Positions 33,067-41,879 are shown, numbered from the stretch's first letter. The stretch is DNA of 64,000 nt from Andreprevotia lacus DSM 23236 (GCF_900176275.1 NZ_FWXD01000009.1:108906-172905), one strand, 5' to 3'. A program made the numbers and translations. Notes: generated from the letters alone by a model not told the origin.

Positions 33067-33924
33067 ATGCAAGCTACACAGTCCAGCCCTGCTACCCATT
33101 CCGCCATCTTGTGTGCCGAGCGCGCACATGGCCCGCTATCGCTTGGCCTGCTGGTCAGCGGCTTGCGCCAGCGCCTGCATTTCCAGGATCGCCACCAGCA
33201 ACTGGTGATGCTGGATGCCGCTGACGATGCTGCGCTGCAGGTGGTGGCCGATCATCTGGCCGCCGGCATCGACCCGGCACGCGTGACGGTGTTTGCGCCA
33301 CAACAGGTGCCCGAGCTGGCCGCGCTGCGTGCGCAACTGGCTGCACACGCCCCAGAGGCCGTACGCGGCACCGCAGCGGTGCTGGCCGCCTTGCAACCGG
33401 GCTTTGTGTCGCCGCAGGCGGCCGATGCCATCGTGGTTGCAGATGCCAACCGGGTGATCCGCGCCATCAACCAGCGTGCCGGTAGCGACTTGCTGACCGA
33501 GGCCCGCCCGCTGCTGGCTGGCCGCAGCCCGTTTGCCATGCCGCGCGCGCCGCTCGATGTGCCGTTCTCGGCCGATGCCGATACGCTGGCCGCTGCCATC
33601 GATGCGATTCCACCCGGCGCTGCGCTGGGCCTGCCGGCCAAGGAAACCGAGGGCCACCCGCTGTTCCAGTTGCTCGATGTGTTCGAGCGCGATATCCACT
33701 TCCTCGATGACCTGAAGTCCAAGTTCCGCCGTGGCGGCCTGTCCGAACGCGTGATCCGCGCGCATTTGATCGACCGTGCCGAGCAGGCATTGGCGCCGCT
33801 GCGTGAGCGTCGTGCCGAGCTGCTGGCCGACCGCGCAGCACTGACTCGCGTGCTGGATGAGGGGGCCGAGCAAGTGCGGACTAGTGCGGCGGCTGCGCTG
33901 GCCCGTCTGGCCGTATTGAATTGA
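33067..33924 (+). CDS. TrpRS-like protein lacking catalytic motifs
   Basis: 285 residues against about 335 for TrpRS. It aligns along its length with bacterial tryptophanyl-tRNA synthetase: HGPLSLGLLVSGLRQRL (21-37) for the HLGH region, LAAGIDPARVTVFAPQQVPEL, QAAD (117-120), FSADADTL, and a well kept C-terminus (LLDVFERDIHFLDDLK, FRRGGLSERVIRAHL). The HIGH-type signature is lost, about 50 residues of the catalytic core are missing and KMSKS is AMPRA (157-161), so it should not charge tRNA. It may be a regulatory or tRNA-binding paralogue. AAAGGAAAC lies just before ATG 33067. A real trpS must be elsewhere. Confidence 0.75.
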   Translation: MQATQSSPATHSAILCAERAHGPLSLGLLVSGLRQRLHFQDRHQQLVMLDAADDAALQVVADHLAAGIDPARVTVFAPQQVPELAALRAQLAAHAPEAVRGTAAVLAALQPGFVSPQAADAIVVADANRVIRAINQRAGSDLLTEARPLLAGRSPFAMPRAPLDVPFSADADTLAAAIDAIPPGAALGLPAKETEGHPLFQLLDVFERDIHFLDDLKSKFRRGGLSERVIRAHLIDRAEQALAPLRERRAELLADRAALTRVLDEGAEQVRTSAAAALARLAVLN

Positions 33925-33933
33925 CGGACTGAA

Positions 33934-34728
33934 TCAGCTGGCGAGTGCCGGCAAGGCAGCCAGGGTGTTGGTGCGCGTCGCTGCTGCAATGGTGGCAAGG
34001 TCGGTCTGGCGCAGTTCGGCCAGTACGGCGGCAATGCGTGGCAGCTCGGCTGGCTCGTTGCGGCCACGTGGCTGGCCGGGTAGATCGAGCCAGCTGGGGG
34101 CAATGTCGGGGGCATCGGTTTCCAGCACGATGGCATCCAGCGGCAGCTCGGCCGCCAGCTTGCGGATGCGCTGCGAGCCGGAATAGGTCATCGCCCCGCC
34201 AAAGCCCAGTTTGAAACCGAGCTTGATGAATTCATCCGCCTGCTGGCGGCTGCCGTTGAAGGCGTGCGCGATGCCGCCGCGCACCTGCCATTTACGCAGG
34301 TATTTGAGCACCTGATCCTGGCTGCGCCGGATGTGCACGATCACTGGCAGATCGAAGTCGCGTGCCAGTTTCAGTTGTGCCTCGAAGATCGCCACCTGCC
34401 GGTCGGCATCGAGTTCCGGCACATAGAAATCCAGCCCGATTTCGCCGACTGCCACCGGTTGCTCGCGTGTCAGCCAGTTGGCCAGCTCGGCCAGATGCGC
34501 GTCGCGATGCTGGTCGATATAGATGGGGTGCAGACCAAAGGCGAGATGCGCACCATAGCGGTTGCGCATGGCCAGCGTATCGGCAAAGGTGGCTGCGGTG
34601 ATGGCCGGCACCACGATGCCAACGACGCCGGCCGCTTGCGCGCGCCTCGCCACCGCATCGCGGTCGCCCGCAAACTCGGGTGCATCAAGATGACAATGAC
34701 TATCAATCCACTTTTCGATCGGCGGCAT
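33934..34728 (-). CDS. TatD-family metal-dependent hydrolase
   Basis: 264 residues. WIDSHCHLDAPEF (metal His pair), GEIGLDFY, VIVHIRRSQDQ and ETDAPDIAP are the TatD metal ligands in order. Likely a 3'-5' DNase or RNA/phosphodiester hydrolase of the YjjV/TatD group. Start 34728 has AGGAG five bases upstream; an ATG at 34755 is weaker. Converges with the TrpRS-like gene, stops 10 bases apart. Confidence 0.92.
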   Translation of the reverse strand: MPPIEKWIDSHCHLDAPEFAGDRDAVARRAQAAGVVGIVVPAITAATFADTLAMRNRYGAHLAFGLHPIYIDQHRDAHLAELANWLTREQPVAVGEIGLDFYVPELDADRQVAIFEAQLKLARDFDLPVIVHIRRSQDQVLKYLRKWQVRGGIAHAFNGSRQQADEFIKLGFKLGFGGAMTYSGSQRIRKLAAELPLDAIVLETDAPDIAPSWLDLPGQPRGRNEPAELPRIAAVLAELRQTDLATIAAATRTNTLAALPALAS

Positions 34729-34801
34729 GGAACTCCTGGGCAGCGGCGCACTCATTCATCGGTCATTATGAATTCTACGCCGTGCGTATAAAGGGAAGGC
34801 C

Positions 34802-35749
34802 GTGATCGATCTGTGGACCTGGGGCATCTTTGCCATTGTCGTTGTCGTACTGCTGGTGTTCGATCTGGGCATCTTGCACAAGGACGATCACGAAATCGGC
34901 ATTGCCGAGAGCCTGAAGCTGTCGGCGTTCTACATCACTGCCGGCCTGCTCTTCGGCGGCTATGTGTGGTGGCTGAAAGGGCCACAGGCCGGGCTGGATT
35001 ACTACACCGGCTTTCTGGTGGAAAAATCACTGTCGATGGACAACGTGTTCGTCATCTCGCTGATCTTCACCAGTCTGGCCATTCCGCGCCAGTATCAGCA
35101 CCGGGTCTTGTTCTGGGGCATCCTTGGCGCCATCGTCATGCGGGCGCTGATGATCGGTGTGGGCGCCGCGCTGGTGCATCAGTTCAGCTGGATTCTGCTG
35201 ATCTTTGGCGGCTTCCTGCTGTTTACCGGCGTGAAGATGCTGTTTGCCAAGGATGAAGAGACCGACATCACGCAAAGCGGCATGTTCCGCTTTTTCAAGC
35301 GCCACATCCGCCTGGCCGACCAGTTGCACGGCTCGCGCTTTGTGGTGCGCGGCGAGGACGAAGGGCTGAAACCGGGTCGCTGGTTCACGCCGCTGTTCCT
35401 GGCGTTGCTGATGGTGGAAGGGGCCGATCTGGTGTTCGCGGTGGACAGCATCCCGGCCATTTTTGCCATCACGCAAGACCCGTTCATTGTCTACACCTCG
35501 AACATCTTTGCCATTCTTGGTCTGCGCGCGCTGTATTTTGCTCTGGCAGCCATGGTGCACCGCTTCCACTACCTCAAGTATGCGCTGGCGGTGGTGCTGA
35601 TCTTCATCGGCGTGAAGATCGGTCTGGTGTACATGGAGATCAAGATTCCGTCGCTGGTGTCGTTGACGGTGACCTTCGGCCTGCTGCTGGCCGGTGTGCT
35701 GTACTCGCTGCATAAGACGCGGGGTGAGGCGGTGGCAACGTCAAAGTAA
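34802..35749 (+). CDS. TerC-family integral membrane protein
   Basis: 315 residues with about nine membrane helices. VLLVFDLGILHK, EKSLSMDNVFVISLIF, MVEGADLVFAVDSIPAIFAI and FAILGLRALYFALA are the TerC signatures with the acidic membrane residues. Relatives affect manganese export or tellurite resistance; the metal is not decidable here. GTG start at 34802 after AGGGAAGG. Confidence 0.94.
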   Translation: MIDLWTWGIFAIVVVVLLVFDLGILHKDDHEIGIAESLKLSAFYITAGLLFGGYVWWLKGPQAGLDYYTGFLVEKSLSMDNVFVISLIFTSLAIPRQYQHRVLFWGILGAIVMRALMIGVGAALVHQFSWILLIFGGFLLFTGVKMLFAKDEETDITQSGMFRFFKRHIRLADQLHGSRFVVRGEDEGLKPGRWFTPLFLALLMVEGADLVFAVDSIPAIFAITQDPFIVYTSNIFAILGLRALYFALAAMVHRFHYLKYALAVVLIFIGVKIGLVYMEIKIPSLVSLTVTFGLLLAGVLYSLHKTRGEAVATSK

Positions 35750-35764
35750 ACCCGGCATCAACTG

Positions 35765-35786
35765 CCCCGGCCCGGCTTGGCCGGGG
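35765..35786. terminator. Hairpin between terC-like and TetR genes
   Basis: An 8-bp perfect stem CCCCGGCC/GGCCGGGG with a 6-base loop between converging genes. There is no T run, so its terminator role is uncertain. Confidence 0.4.
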
Positions 35787-35789
35787 GTA

Positions 35790-36401
35790 TCAAGCCAGGC
35801 GCATCACCTGTTCGTCGAGCAGGCGGTGCGCCATCTGCAGCCCCTGCGCGGGCTCTACATCCCAGCTCTGCATCTGCCCATCCACATACATGCGTGCCAG
35901 CCCGTAGGCCAGCGCGCGCGTGGCCAGCATTGCGTCATCGACGGTCACGTTGCGGATTTCGCCATCGTCCAGCGCCTGTTGCAGCAGTGCACGCATGCGG
36001 TCGCGTATCCGGTGGTTGGCTGCCGCGAGGCCCGAGCCGTCGAAATCGATCAGTGCGCGGCTGGAAATCACCCGGAAGTGGGTGGGGTTGGCAAATGCCC
36101 AGTCCAGAAAGGCGCGGCCCAGTGCCATGTATTGCGTCAGCGCCGATTGCCCGCCAGCCTGCGCCAGTGCTTGGTCTATGGCTTGCGCCAGCCGCGCCAT
36201 GGCCACTTCGGCCACGGCGGTGAGCAAGGCGGTGCGCGATTCGAAATGGCGGAACGGTGCTCCTGGCGATACGCCGACCCGCTTGGCGACGGCGCGCACC
36301 GAAACCGCGTCCACGCCTTCTTCCTCGATCAGCGTGACGGCGGCCTCAATCAGCGCATTTTTCAGGTCGCCATGATGGTAGGGGGTGGTCGCGGAGCTCA
36401 A
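35790..36401 (-). CDS. TetR-family transcriptional regulator
   Basis: 203 residues. N-terminal HTH: HGDLKNALIEAAVTLIEEEG, VSVRAVAKRVGVSPGAPFRH. The C-terminal helical ligand-binding domain is of the TetR_C_33-like type. Divergent from the DUF6130-family gene, with a near-perfect operator palindrome between them, so it most likely represses that gene and itself. Confidence 0.92.
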   Translation of the reverse strand: MSSATTPYHHGDLKNALIEAAVTLIEEEGVDAVSVRAVAKRVGVSPGAPFRHFESRTALLTAVAEVAMARLAQAIDQALAQAGGQSALTQYMALGRAFLDWAFANPTHFRVISSRALIDFDGSGLAAANHRIRDRMRALLQQALDDGEIRNVTVDDAMLATRALAYGLARMYVDGQMQSWDVEPAQGLQMAHRLLDEQVMRLA

Positions 36402-36421
36402 GGCTGGTTCTCTGGAAAAGG

Positions 36422-36450
36422 TTGACAGCTTAGCATCCGGCCCGCATGCT
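36422..36450 (+). promoter_or_regulatory. Possible promoter of the DUF6130-family gene
   Basis: TTGACA at 36422-36427 with a 17-base spacer to CATGCT (36445-36450). The -35 is perfect and the -10 poor. The TetR operator lies just downstream, at the expected repressor position. Confidence 0.4.
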
Positions 36451-36455
36451 CCGTA

Positions 36456-36476
36456 AATGTAATCGTTGATTACATT
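36456..36476. promoter_or_regulatory. TetR-family operator, 21-bp palindrome
   Basis: AATGTAATC-GTT-GATTACATT: two perfect 9-base arms with a 3-base centre, midway between a divergent TetR gene and a DUF6130-family gene. Length, symmetry and place fit a TetR dimer site. Confidence 0.8.
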
Positions 36477-36494
36477 AATCCACAGGAGCGTAGC

Positions 36495-36911
36495 ATGACA
36501 TTCAAACTGGCAGTGCTCGGCAGCTTCATGGGCCTGTTGCTGGGGTTTGCCCAGGCCGAGGGCAAACCCTTACCACGTATCGTGATCGATTCACCCACCC
36601 CGGATCAGCCGGCGCAGAAAGTCGCCATCATCCAGTTTCATACCGAGAACATGAAAATCGCGCCCAGCTATGGCGCCGCCGCACTGGCGCTGGTCCCGCC
36701 AGTGGGGCATCTGCATGTGACGGTAGATGGCAATGCGTGGCACTGGGTGCACGCGATGGAAGGGCCGGTGGTGATACAGGGGCTGGCACCCGGGCTGCAC
36801 CGGGTGGCGCTGGAGCTGGCTGATCCGCTGCACCGGCCGGTGGACAGCCAGACGGCGGTGTTCAGCATTGCGGCGCCCGTGGCGGATGCTGGCAGCGAGC
36901 ATATGCATTAG
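36495..36911 (+). CDS. DUF6130-like secreted protein
   Basis: 138 residues. A signal peptide ends at GFAQA. GHLHVTVDGNAWHWVHA and GLAPGLHRVALELADP match the beta-sandwich DUF6130 type. The last residues include HMH. Probably periplasmic; function unknown. An AGGAG site lies before ATG 36495. Likely the target of the divergent TetR regulator. Confidence 0.75.
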   Translation: MTFKLAVLGSFMGLLLGFAQAEGKPLPRIVIDSPTPDQPAQKVAIIQFHTENMKIAPSYGAAALALVPPVGHLHVTVDGNAWHWVHAMEGPVVIQGLAPGLHRVALELADPLHRPVDSQTAVFSIAAPVADAGSEHMH

Positions 36912-36950
36912 CGGGCCGCTGCGGCTGGGCCACAGGCCCATGAATCCGGC

Positions 36951-37320
36951 CTACGCCGCCGTGTCTGGCATGGCGGCGATCAACTCGACCTTGCGGCCGT
37001 CCGGGTCTTGCACCACGCAGCGCATGCCGCGCTCGCCTGGTGCAGGTGGCCGCAATACCTTGGCGTGCAGGCTGGCAAGCGCCGCGAGTACCGGTTCGAG
37101 TCCGGCCACACCAAAGCCCAGCATGCCATTGGCGCGTTCCGGTGCGCCCGCGGGCGGGGTAGATTTCCAGTACCAGCGGGCCGGCGGTGCTGGCGTAATG
37201 GCGCGGCCCGTTGCCGTGCTGCTCCGCGGTCAGCTCCAGCCCGAGCGCAGTATAGAAGCCGGCCGTGGTTTCAATATCGGCTGCGTACAGCACCAGCAGG
37301 TTCAGCGTTGCCGACGGCAT
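36951..37320 (-). pseudogene. VOC/glyoxalase-family protein with one-base frameshift
   Basis: The gene begins normally (LNLLVLYAADIETTAGFYTA) and reads to LVLEIYPAR. Then the frame must shift by one base within the GC-rich run around 37145-37160 to continue as a proper VOC domain (ANGMLGFGVAG, RCVVQDPDGRKVELIAAMP) ending at TAG 36951-36953. Total length is 370 bases, one more than a multiple of three, so a single inserted base explains it. It could be a true mutation or a sequencing error in a G/C run. Uncorrected, the frame ends in an unrelated basic tail. Confidence 0.82.
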
Positions 37321-37323
37321 CGG

Positions 37324-38715
37324 CTATTTGACCGCCAGCCTGGTGCGCGCCAGCGGCGGGTTCTTGGCAAAGTAGCGCTTCACACCCTGGTGCAGCGCGC
37401 TCGCCAGCTTTTGTTGATAGCCTTCGTCGATCAGTCGCTGTTCTTCGTCCGGGTTGGAGATGAAGGCCGTCTCTACCAGGATGCTCGGGATGTCCGGAGC
37501 CTTCAGCACCGCAAAGCTGGCCTGTTCGACGCTGCCCTTGTGCAAGCGGTTGATGCTGCCCAGTTCGCCCAGCATGGCCTTGCCGATTTTCATGCTGTCG
37601 TTCAGGGTGGCGGTCTGGGTCAGGTCCATCAACACGCGCGCCAGGTGCACGTCCTTGGTATCGATTTTCACGCCACCGATCAGGTCGGCGTCGTTCTGCG
37701 TTTTGGCCAGCCATTTGGCTGCGGTGCTGGTGGCGCCGCCTTCGGACAGCGTGAACACCGATGAACCGCTGGCATCCGGGCGGATGAAGGCATCGGCGTG
37801 GATGGAAATGAACAGGTCGGCCTCGACCGCGCGCGCTTTTTTCACCCGAACGCCCAACGGCACGAAGAAGTCGGCATCGCGCGTCATCACCACGCGCATG
37901 TTCGGCTCGCTCTCGATCAAGGCCTTGAGCTTCTTGGCTACCGACAGCACCACGTTTTTCTCATAGTTGCCGGCTGGGCCGACCGCGCCGGGGTCTTCGC
38001 CGCCGTGGCCGGGGTCGAGCACCACGGTGATCTGCCGGCTGCCCTTGCCGTTCTTGCCGCCGTCGGGCGCATCTGCCTGCTTGTCGGCCGGTTTGCTGTC
38101 CGTGCTGGTTTTGCCGTTGCTGGCGGCTTCGGGCGGCTTGACCGGGTCGGCCTCGGGGGCGCGCTTGATGATGTGGTTGCCGTCGTCATCGTCATTCAGC
38201 AGCGCCAGCAGCGGGTCGCTCTGTACGGCGGGGTAGAGGTCGATCACCAGCCGGTGTTTGTAGTCGCCCACAGGGTCGAGCGTGAACACCTGCGGCTTCA
38301 TCTCGGCCTTCAGGTCCATCACCAGCCGCACTACGCCGGGCTTGTTGCGCGCGGCGCGCAGCAGCTTGATATAGGGGTCGTCCGGGCCGACCTTGCTGGC
38401 CAGGCTTTGCAGCTCGCCATTCAGGTCTATGCCTTCCAGATCGACGACGAGTCGTTCGGGGTCTTTCAGGCTGAACTGCTTGAAGGTCAGCGGGGTGGTC
38501 GATTCGATGGTGACACGGGTATAGGCCGTGGCAGGCCACACGCGCACCGCCACCACCTTGGCATCGCCACTGCCGGCTGCCGCCAGCGCACGGCGGGGCA
38601 ATACCGACAGCATCAGCGCGGCGGCAGCGCCGCCCAGCAGCGCGCGCCGCTGCGCGTCCGGCGCGTCAGCGGTCAGGTGGGTGTCCCCGGCGGGGAGGCG
38701 AGTTTGGCGAGGCAT
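37324..38715 (-). CDS. amiC: N-acetylmuramoyl-L-alanine amidase
   Basis: 463 residues. A twin-arginine-type signal (QRRALLGGAAAALMLSVLP) suggests Tat export, as for E. coli AmiC. AMIN domain at about 50-160, a charged linker to about 215, then an Amidase_3 domain with zinc-site DPGHGGEDPGA and SIHADAFIRPDASG, and ILVETAFISNP near the end. Cleaves septal peptidoglycan to separate daughter cells. The EnvC-type activator is encoded at 45694. Its start overlaps the tsaE end by 43 bases. Confidence 0.95.
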   Translation of the reverse strand: MPRQTRLPAGDTHLTADAPDAQRRALLGGAAAALMLSVLPRRALAAAGSGDAKVVAVRVWPATAYTRVTIESTTPLTFKQFSLKDPERLVVDLEGIDLNGELQSLASKVGPDDPYIKLLRAARNKPGVVRLVMDLKAEMKPQVFTLDPVGDYKHRLVIDLYPAVQSDPLLALLNDDDDGNHIIKRAPEADPVKPPEAASNGKTSTDSKPADKQADAPDGGKNGKGSRQITVVLDPGHGGEDPGAVGPAGNYEKNVVLSVAKKLKALIESEPNMRVVMTRDADFFVPLGVRVKKARAVEADLFISIHADAFIRPDASGSSVFTLSEGGATSTAAKWLAKTQNDADLIGGVKIDTKDVHLARVLMDLTQTATLNDSMKIGKAMLGELGSINRLHKGSVEQASFAVLKAPDIPSILVETAFISNPDEEQRLIDEGYQQKLASALHQGVKRYFAKNPPLARTRLAVK

Positions 38716-39167
38716 GCCGCTCCCAATTCCGTGTTTGCAATCAAGTGGATACGCCGCCCTTCGCCCTCCGGCGCCAGCGTAATCAGCCAGTCCGGCGCAG
38801 GCAGCATACCCGCCGCTTTATCGGCCCATTCGATCAGGCAGACCGACTCTGGATTGAAGTAATCCCGGAAGCCGGCGTCCTCCCATTCTGATGGATCGCT
38901 AAAGCGATATAAATCAAAGTGATACAAGTATAAGTTCGAAACCACATAAGGTTCAACCAGCGTGTAGGTGGGACTTTTCACCCGACCGTTGAAACCCAGC
39001 CCGCGCAGGATGCCGCGTGTGAGCGTGGTCTTGCCTGCGCCCAGATCACCTTCCAGAAACAGGGTCAGACCCGGTTGCAGCGCGTGCGCCAGCGCATGGC
39101 CGAATGCAATGGTGGCCGCTTCATCGGCAAGGAAGCGCTGCAAGGCTTTATCATTCGGGGTATGCAT
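38673..39167 (-). CDS. tsaE: tRNA threonylcarbamoyladenosine biosynthesis ATPase
   Basis: 164 residues. P-loop GDLGAGKTTLTRGILRGLG, SPTYTLVEPY and LYHFDLYRF are the TsaE signatures. Works with TsaB and TsaD to make t6A37 on ANN-decoding tRNAs. I place the start at 39167; an upstream extension to 39803 would run through the queG gene. tsaE-amiC is a common proteobacterial pair. Confidence 0.95.
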   Translation of the reverse strand: MHTPNDKALQRFLADEAATIAFGHALAHALQPGLTLFLEGDLGAGKTTLTRGILRGLGFNGRVKSPTYTLVEPYVVSNLYLYHFDLYRFSDPSEWEDAGFRDYFNPESVCLIEWADKAAGMLPAPDWLITLAPEGEGRRIHLIANTELGAACLAKLASPPGTPT

Positions 39168-39194
39168 CAGAAACTCGATCCCAGTAAAACGCAA

Positions 39195-40343
39195 ATGCCG
39201 GATGGCGACGTCACGGCGCAGGATGCTGCGCGCCCCGATCCGGTCGCCGTGGTCGCGCAGCTCAAGGCGTGGGCGCTGGAGCTGGGCTTTGCCCGGGCCG
39301 CCGTCACCGGCACTGACCTCAGCCACGCCGAGGCCGGCTTGCAGGCGTGGCTGGACGCCGGTTATCACGGCGAGATGGATTATATGGCAAGGCACGGCAT
39401 GAAACGCGCCCGCCCGGCCGAACTGGTGCCGGGCACGCAGTCCGTTGTCAGCGTGTTCCTGCCGTATCGTCCGCCGGCTGTCGCCAACAGCGAGGCCGTG
39501 ATGGCCGATGGCGAAAAAGCGCATATCTCGCGCTATGCGCTGGGGCGGGACTACCACAAGGTGTTGCGCAACCGGCTGCAAACGCTGGCCGACCGGCTGA
39601 CCGCACTGATTGGCCCGTTTGGCCATCGCGTGTTTGTTGATTCCGCGCCGGTGCTGGAGGTCGAGCTGGCCAAGCAGGCCGGGCTGGGCTGGCGTGGCAA
39701 ACACACCTTGCTGATCAACCGGGACTACGGCTCGTACTTTTTCCTGGGCGAACTGTTTACCGATCTGCCGCTGCCGGCCGACCCGCCCGAGCAGAACGAA
39801 CACTGCGGCCGTTGTACCAAATGCCTGGACGTGTGCCCGACGCAGGCCATCGTCGCCCCCTATACCGTTGATGCACGGCGCTGCATTTCTTATCTGACTA
39901 TCGAGCTCAAGGGCAGCATTCCCGTTGAATTCCGCCCCATGATCGGCAATCGGGTCTACGGCTGTGACGATTGCCAGCTATGCTGCCCGTGGAACCGCTT
40001 TGCGGTGGATACCGCCGAGGCGGACTTCCACGTGCGCCACGGGCTGGACGACATCACGCTGGCCGAACTGTTTGCCTGGAGCGAGGCAGACTTCCAGAGC
40101 CGCATGGCCGGCAGCGCGATTTACCGTATCGGCCACGCGCAATGGTTGCGCAATCTGGCAGTGGGGCTGGGCAACGCGCCAAGTACGCCGAGGGTGCTGG
40201 CCGCGCTGGCATCACGGCAGCAGAGCGATGATGAAACGCTGCGCGAGCACGTGGCATGGGCGCTGGCACAACACGCAGCACGGCAGAAAGGGGAGAACGA
40301 TGACAGACGAGGAGCTGCACCCGGGCATACAACTACTGGGTGA
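39195..40343 (+). CDS. queG: Epoxyqueuosine reductase
   Basis: 382 residues. Reduces epoxyqueuosine to queuosine in tRNA, using cobalamin and two 4Fe-4S clusters. LGFARAAVTGTDLSHAE at the N-terminus, then HISRYALGRDYHKVLR, and the ferredoxin motifs CGRCTKCLDVCP and CDDCQLCCP. Alternative start ATG 39162 would overlap the tsaE start; neither has a strong ribosome site. Divergent from tsaE, with essentially no gap. Confidence 0.95.
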   Translation: MPDGDVTAQDAARPDPVAVVAQLKAWALELGFARAAVTGTDLSHAEAGLQAWLDAGYHGEMDYMARHGMKRARPAELVPGTQSVVSVFLPYRPPAVANSEAVMADGEKAHISRYALGRDYHKVLRNRLQTLADRLTALIGPFGHRVFVDSAPVLEVELAKQAGLGWRGKHTLLINRDYGSYFFLGELFTDLPLPADPPEQNEHCGRCTKCLDVCPTQAIVAPYTVDARRCISYLTIELKGSIPVEFRPMIGNRVYGCDDCQLCCPWNRFAVDTAEADFHVRHGLDDITLAELFAWSEADFQSRMAGSAIYRIGHAQWLRNLAVGLGNAPSTPRVLAALASRQQSDDETLREHVAWALAQHAARQKGENDDRRGAAPGHTTTG

Positions 40344-40947
40344 GGCCGCGCTGGTGTTTTCGGTGGCACCCGGCTTGCAGGCGCAGCAGCGGCTATGGGC
40401 CGCATGCCGCTGGTTGCAGCAACGCCATGCCGATGTCGAATGGGTGCTGGGCATGGGCAACCTCACCGCACGTTTTGATCCGCTGGTCATCAAGGCCACC
40501 AGGCTGGAGCGTGCGCTGGAAACCGCCTGGGCTGCCAGTGCGGATGCCGTGCCGGCGCCGGGCAAGCAGGTCGAAATCCCCGTGCGCTACACCGGCGCCG
40601 ATCTTGCCCACGTGGCCGAGCATGCCGGTCTGACGGTTGCCGAGGTGATTGCGCTGCATACCTCCCCCGACTACACCGTGTTCTGCCTGGGCTTTTTGCC
40701 GGGTTTTGCCTATCTGGGCGGACTGGATGAACGCATTGCCTGCCCGCGCCGTGCCGAGCCGCGTCTGAAAGTGCCCGCAGGTGCAATCGGCATTGCCGGC
40801 AGCCAGACCGGCATCTATCCGCTGGCATCGCCCGGCGGCTGGCAGTTGATCGGACGCACCAGTCTGTCGCTGTTTGATGCCGCTGCTGCAACGCCAGCCT
40901 TGCTGGCACCGGGTGACACGGTGCGCTTCGTCGAGGTGACGCGATGA
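40300..40947 (+). CDS. pxpB: 5-oxoprolinase subunit B (KipI family)
   Basis: 215 residues. IPVRYTGADLAHVAEHAGLT, FCLGFLPGFAYLGGLD and IGIAGSQTGIYPLASPGGW define the KipI/PxpB family. With PxpC and PxpA it forms an ATP-dependent 5-oxoprolinase. Start 40300 has AAAGGGGAGA and lies inside the end of queG (44-base overlap). The stop overlaps pxpC as ATGA. pxpA is not nearby. Confidence 0.93.
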   Translation: MTDEELHPGIQLLGEAALVFSVAPGLQAQQRLWAACRWLQQRHADVEWVLGMGNLTARFDPLVIKATRLERALETAWAASADAVPAPGKQVEIPVRYTGADLAHVAEHAGLTVAEVIALHTSPDYTVFCLGFLPGFAYLGGLDERIACPRRAEPRLKVPAGAIGIAGSQTGIYPLASPGGWQLIGRTSLSLFDAAAATPALLAPGDTVRFVEVTR

Positions 40948-41879
40948 CCGTCACCATCCTCAAACCCGGACCGCTTTCTTCGGTACAGGATGCTGGTCGC
41001 CCCGGTCATGGTGGCATCGGCCTGCCGGCAGGGGGCGCGTGTGATGCGCTGGCCTTGCAGCTCGGCAATCTGCTGGTTGGCAACGACCAGGGCGCGGCCG
41101 GCATCGAAATCAGTCTGGGCGGGCTGCAGCTGCGTTTCGATCGCGCTTGCAGCTTCGCACTGACCGGCGCTCTGGCCGATGCCACGCTGGATGGCGTGCC
41201 GGTGGGCTGCTGGCGACGGCTGCATGCACAGGCCGGGCAGGTGCTGGCCGTAGGCTATGCCGTATTGGGGGCCCGGTTGTTGTTGTGCGTAGCTGGCGGT
41301 ATCGAGGTGCCCGTGGTGATGGGCAGCCGGGCTACCGCCCTGCAATCGGCCATCGGTGGCTGGCAGGGGCGCGCGCTGGCGGCTGGCGATGTGTTGCCGC
41401 TGGGTGAGGCGCGCATGTTGCCCGTCAGCGAACCGGCCATCCGTCCGCCCGGACGTGGCGATACGCTGCGTGTGCTGCCGGGGCCGGAGTGGCCGTTGCT
41501 GGAGCGCAGCGCGCAACACCAGTTACTGCACGCACCGTGGCGGCTGACACCCGACAGCAACCGCATGGGTGCCAAGCTCGCCGGTCCGCCGTTGACGCAT
41601 GGGCTGGGTGCGCTGCCTTCGCATGCAGTGCAACCGGGGGTGGTGCAGCTGCCGCAAGCCGGTCAGCCCATCCTGCTGTTGGCCGATGCACAGGTGACCG
41701 GCGGCTATGCCAAGCCGCTGGTGGTGATCCAGGCCGACCTGTGGCGTGCCGCGCAATTCCGCCCCGGCGAATCGCTGCACTTTGCCGAGGTCAGTGCCAA
41801 GGATGCGCTGGCCGCGCTGCAAGCGCAGCGCGATTGGCTGGCTCGGCTACGCAGGGTGCTGAAGTTACCGCAACGCTAG
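40944..41879 (+). CDS. pxpC: 5-oxoprolinase subunit C (biotin-dependent carboxyltransferase-like, KipA family)
   Basis: 311 residues. LSSVQDAGRPGHGGIGLPAG at the N-terminus, LEISLGG-like block (GIEISLGGLQLRFD) and SNRMGAKLAGPPL are KipA/PxpC features. Translationally coupled to pxpB. Its last 15 bases overlap the converging phosphotransferase gene. Confidence 0.93.
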   Translation: MTVTILKPGPLSSVQDAGRPGHGGIGLPAGGACDALALQLGNLLVGNDQGAAGIEISLGGLQLRFDRACSFALTGALADATLDGVPVGCWRRLHAQAGQVLAVGYAVLGARLLLCVAGGIEVPVVMGSRATALQSAIGGWQGRALAAGDVLPLGEARMLPVSEPAIRPPGRGDTLRVLPGPEWPLLERSAQHQLLHAPWRLTPDSNRMGAKLAGPPLTHGLGALPSHAVQPGVVQLPQAGQPILLLADAQVTGGYAKPLVVIQADLWRAAQFRPGESLHFAEVSAKDALAALQAQRDWLARLRRVLKLPQR

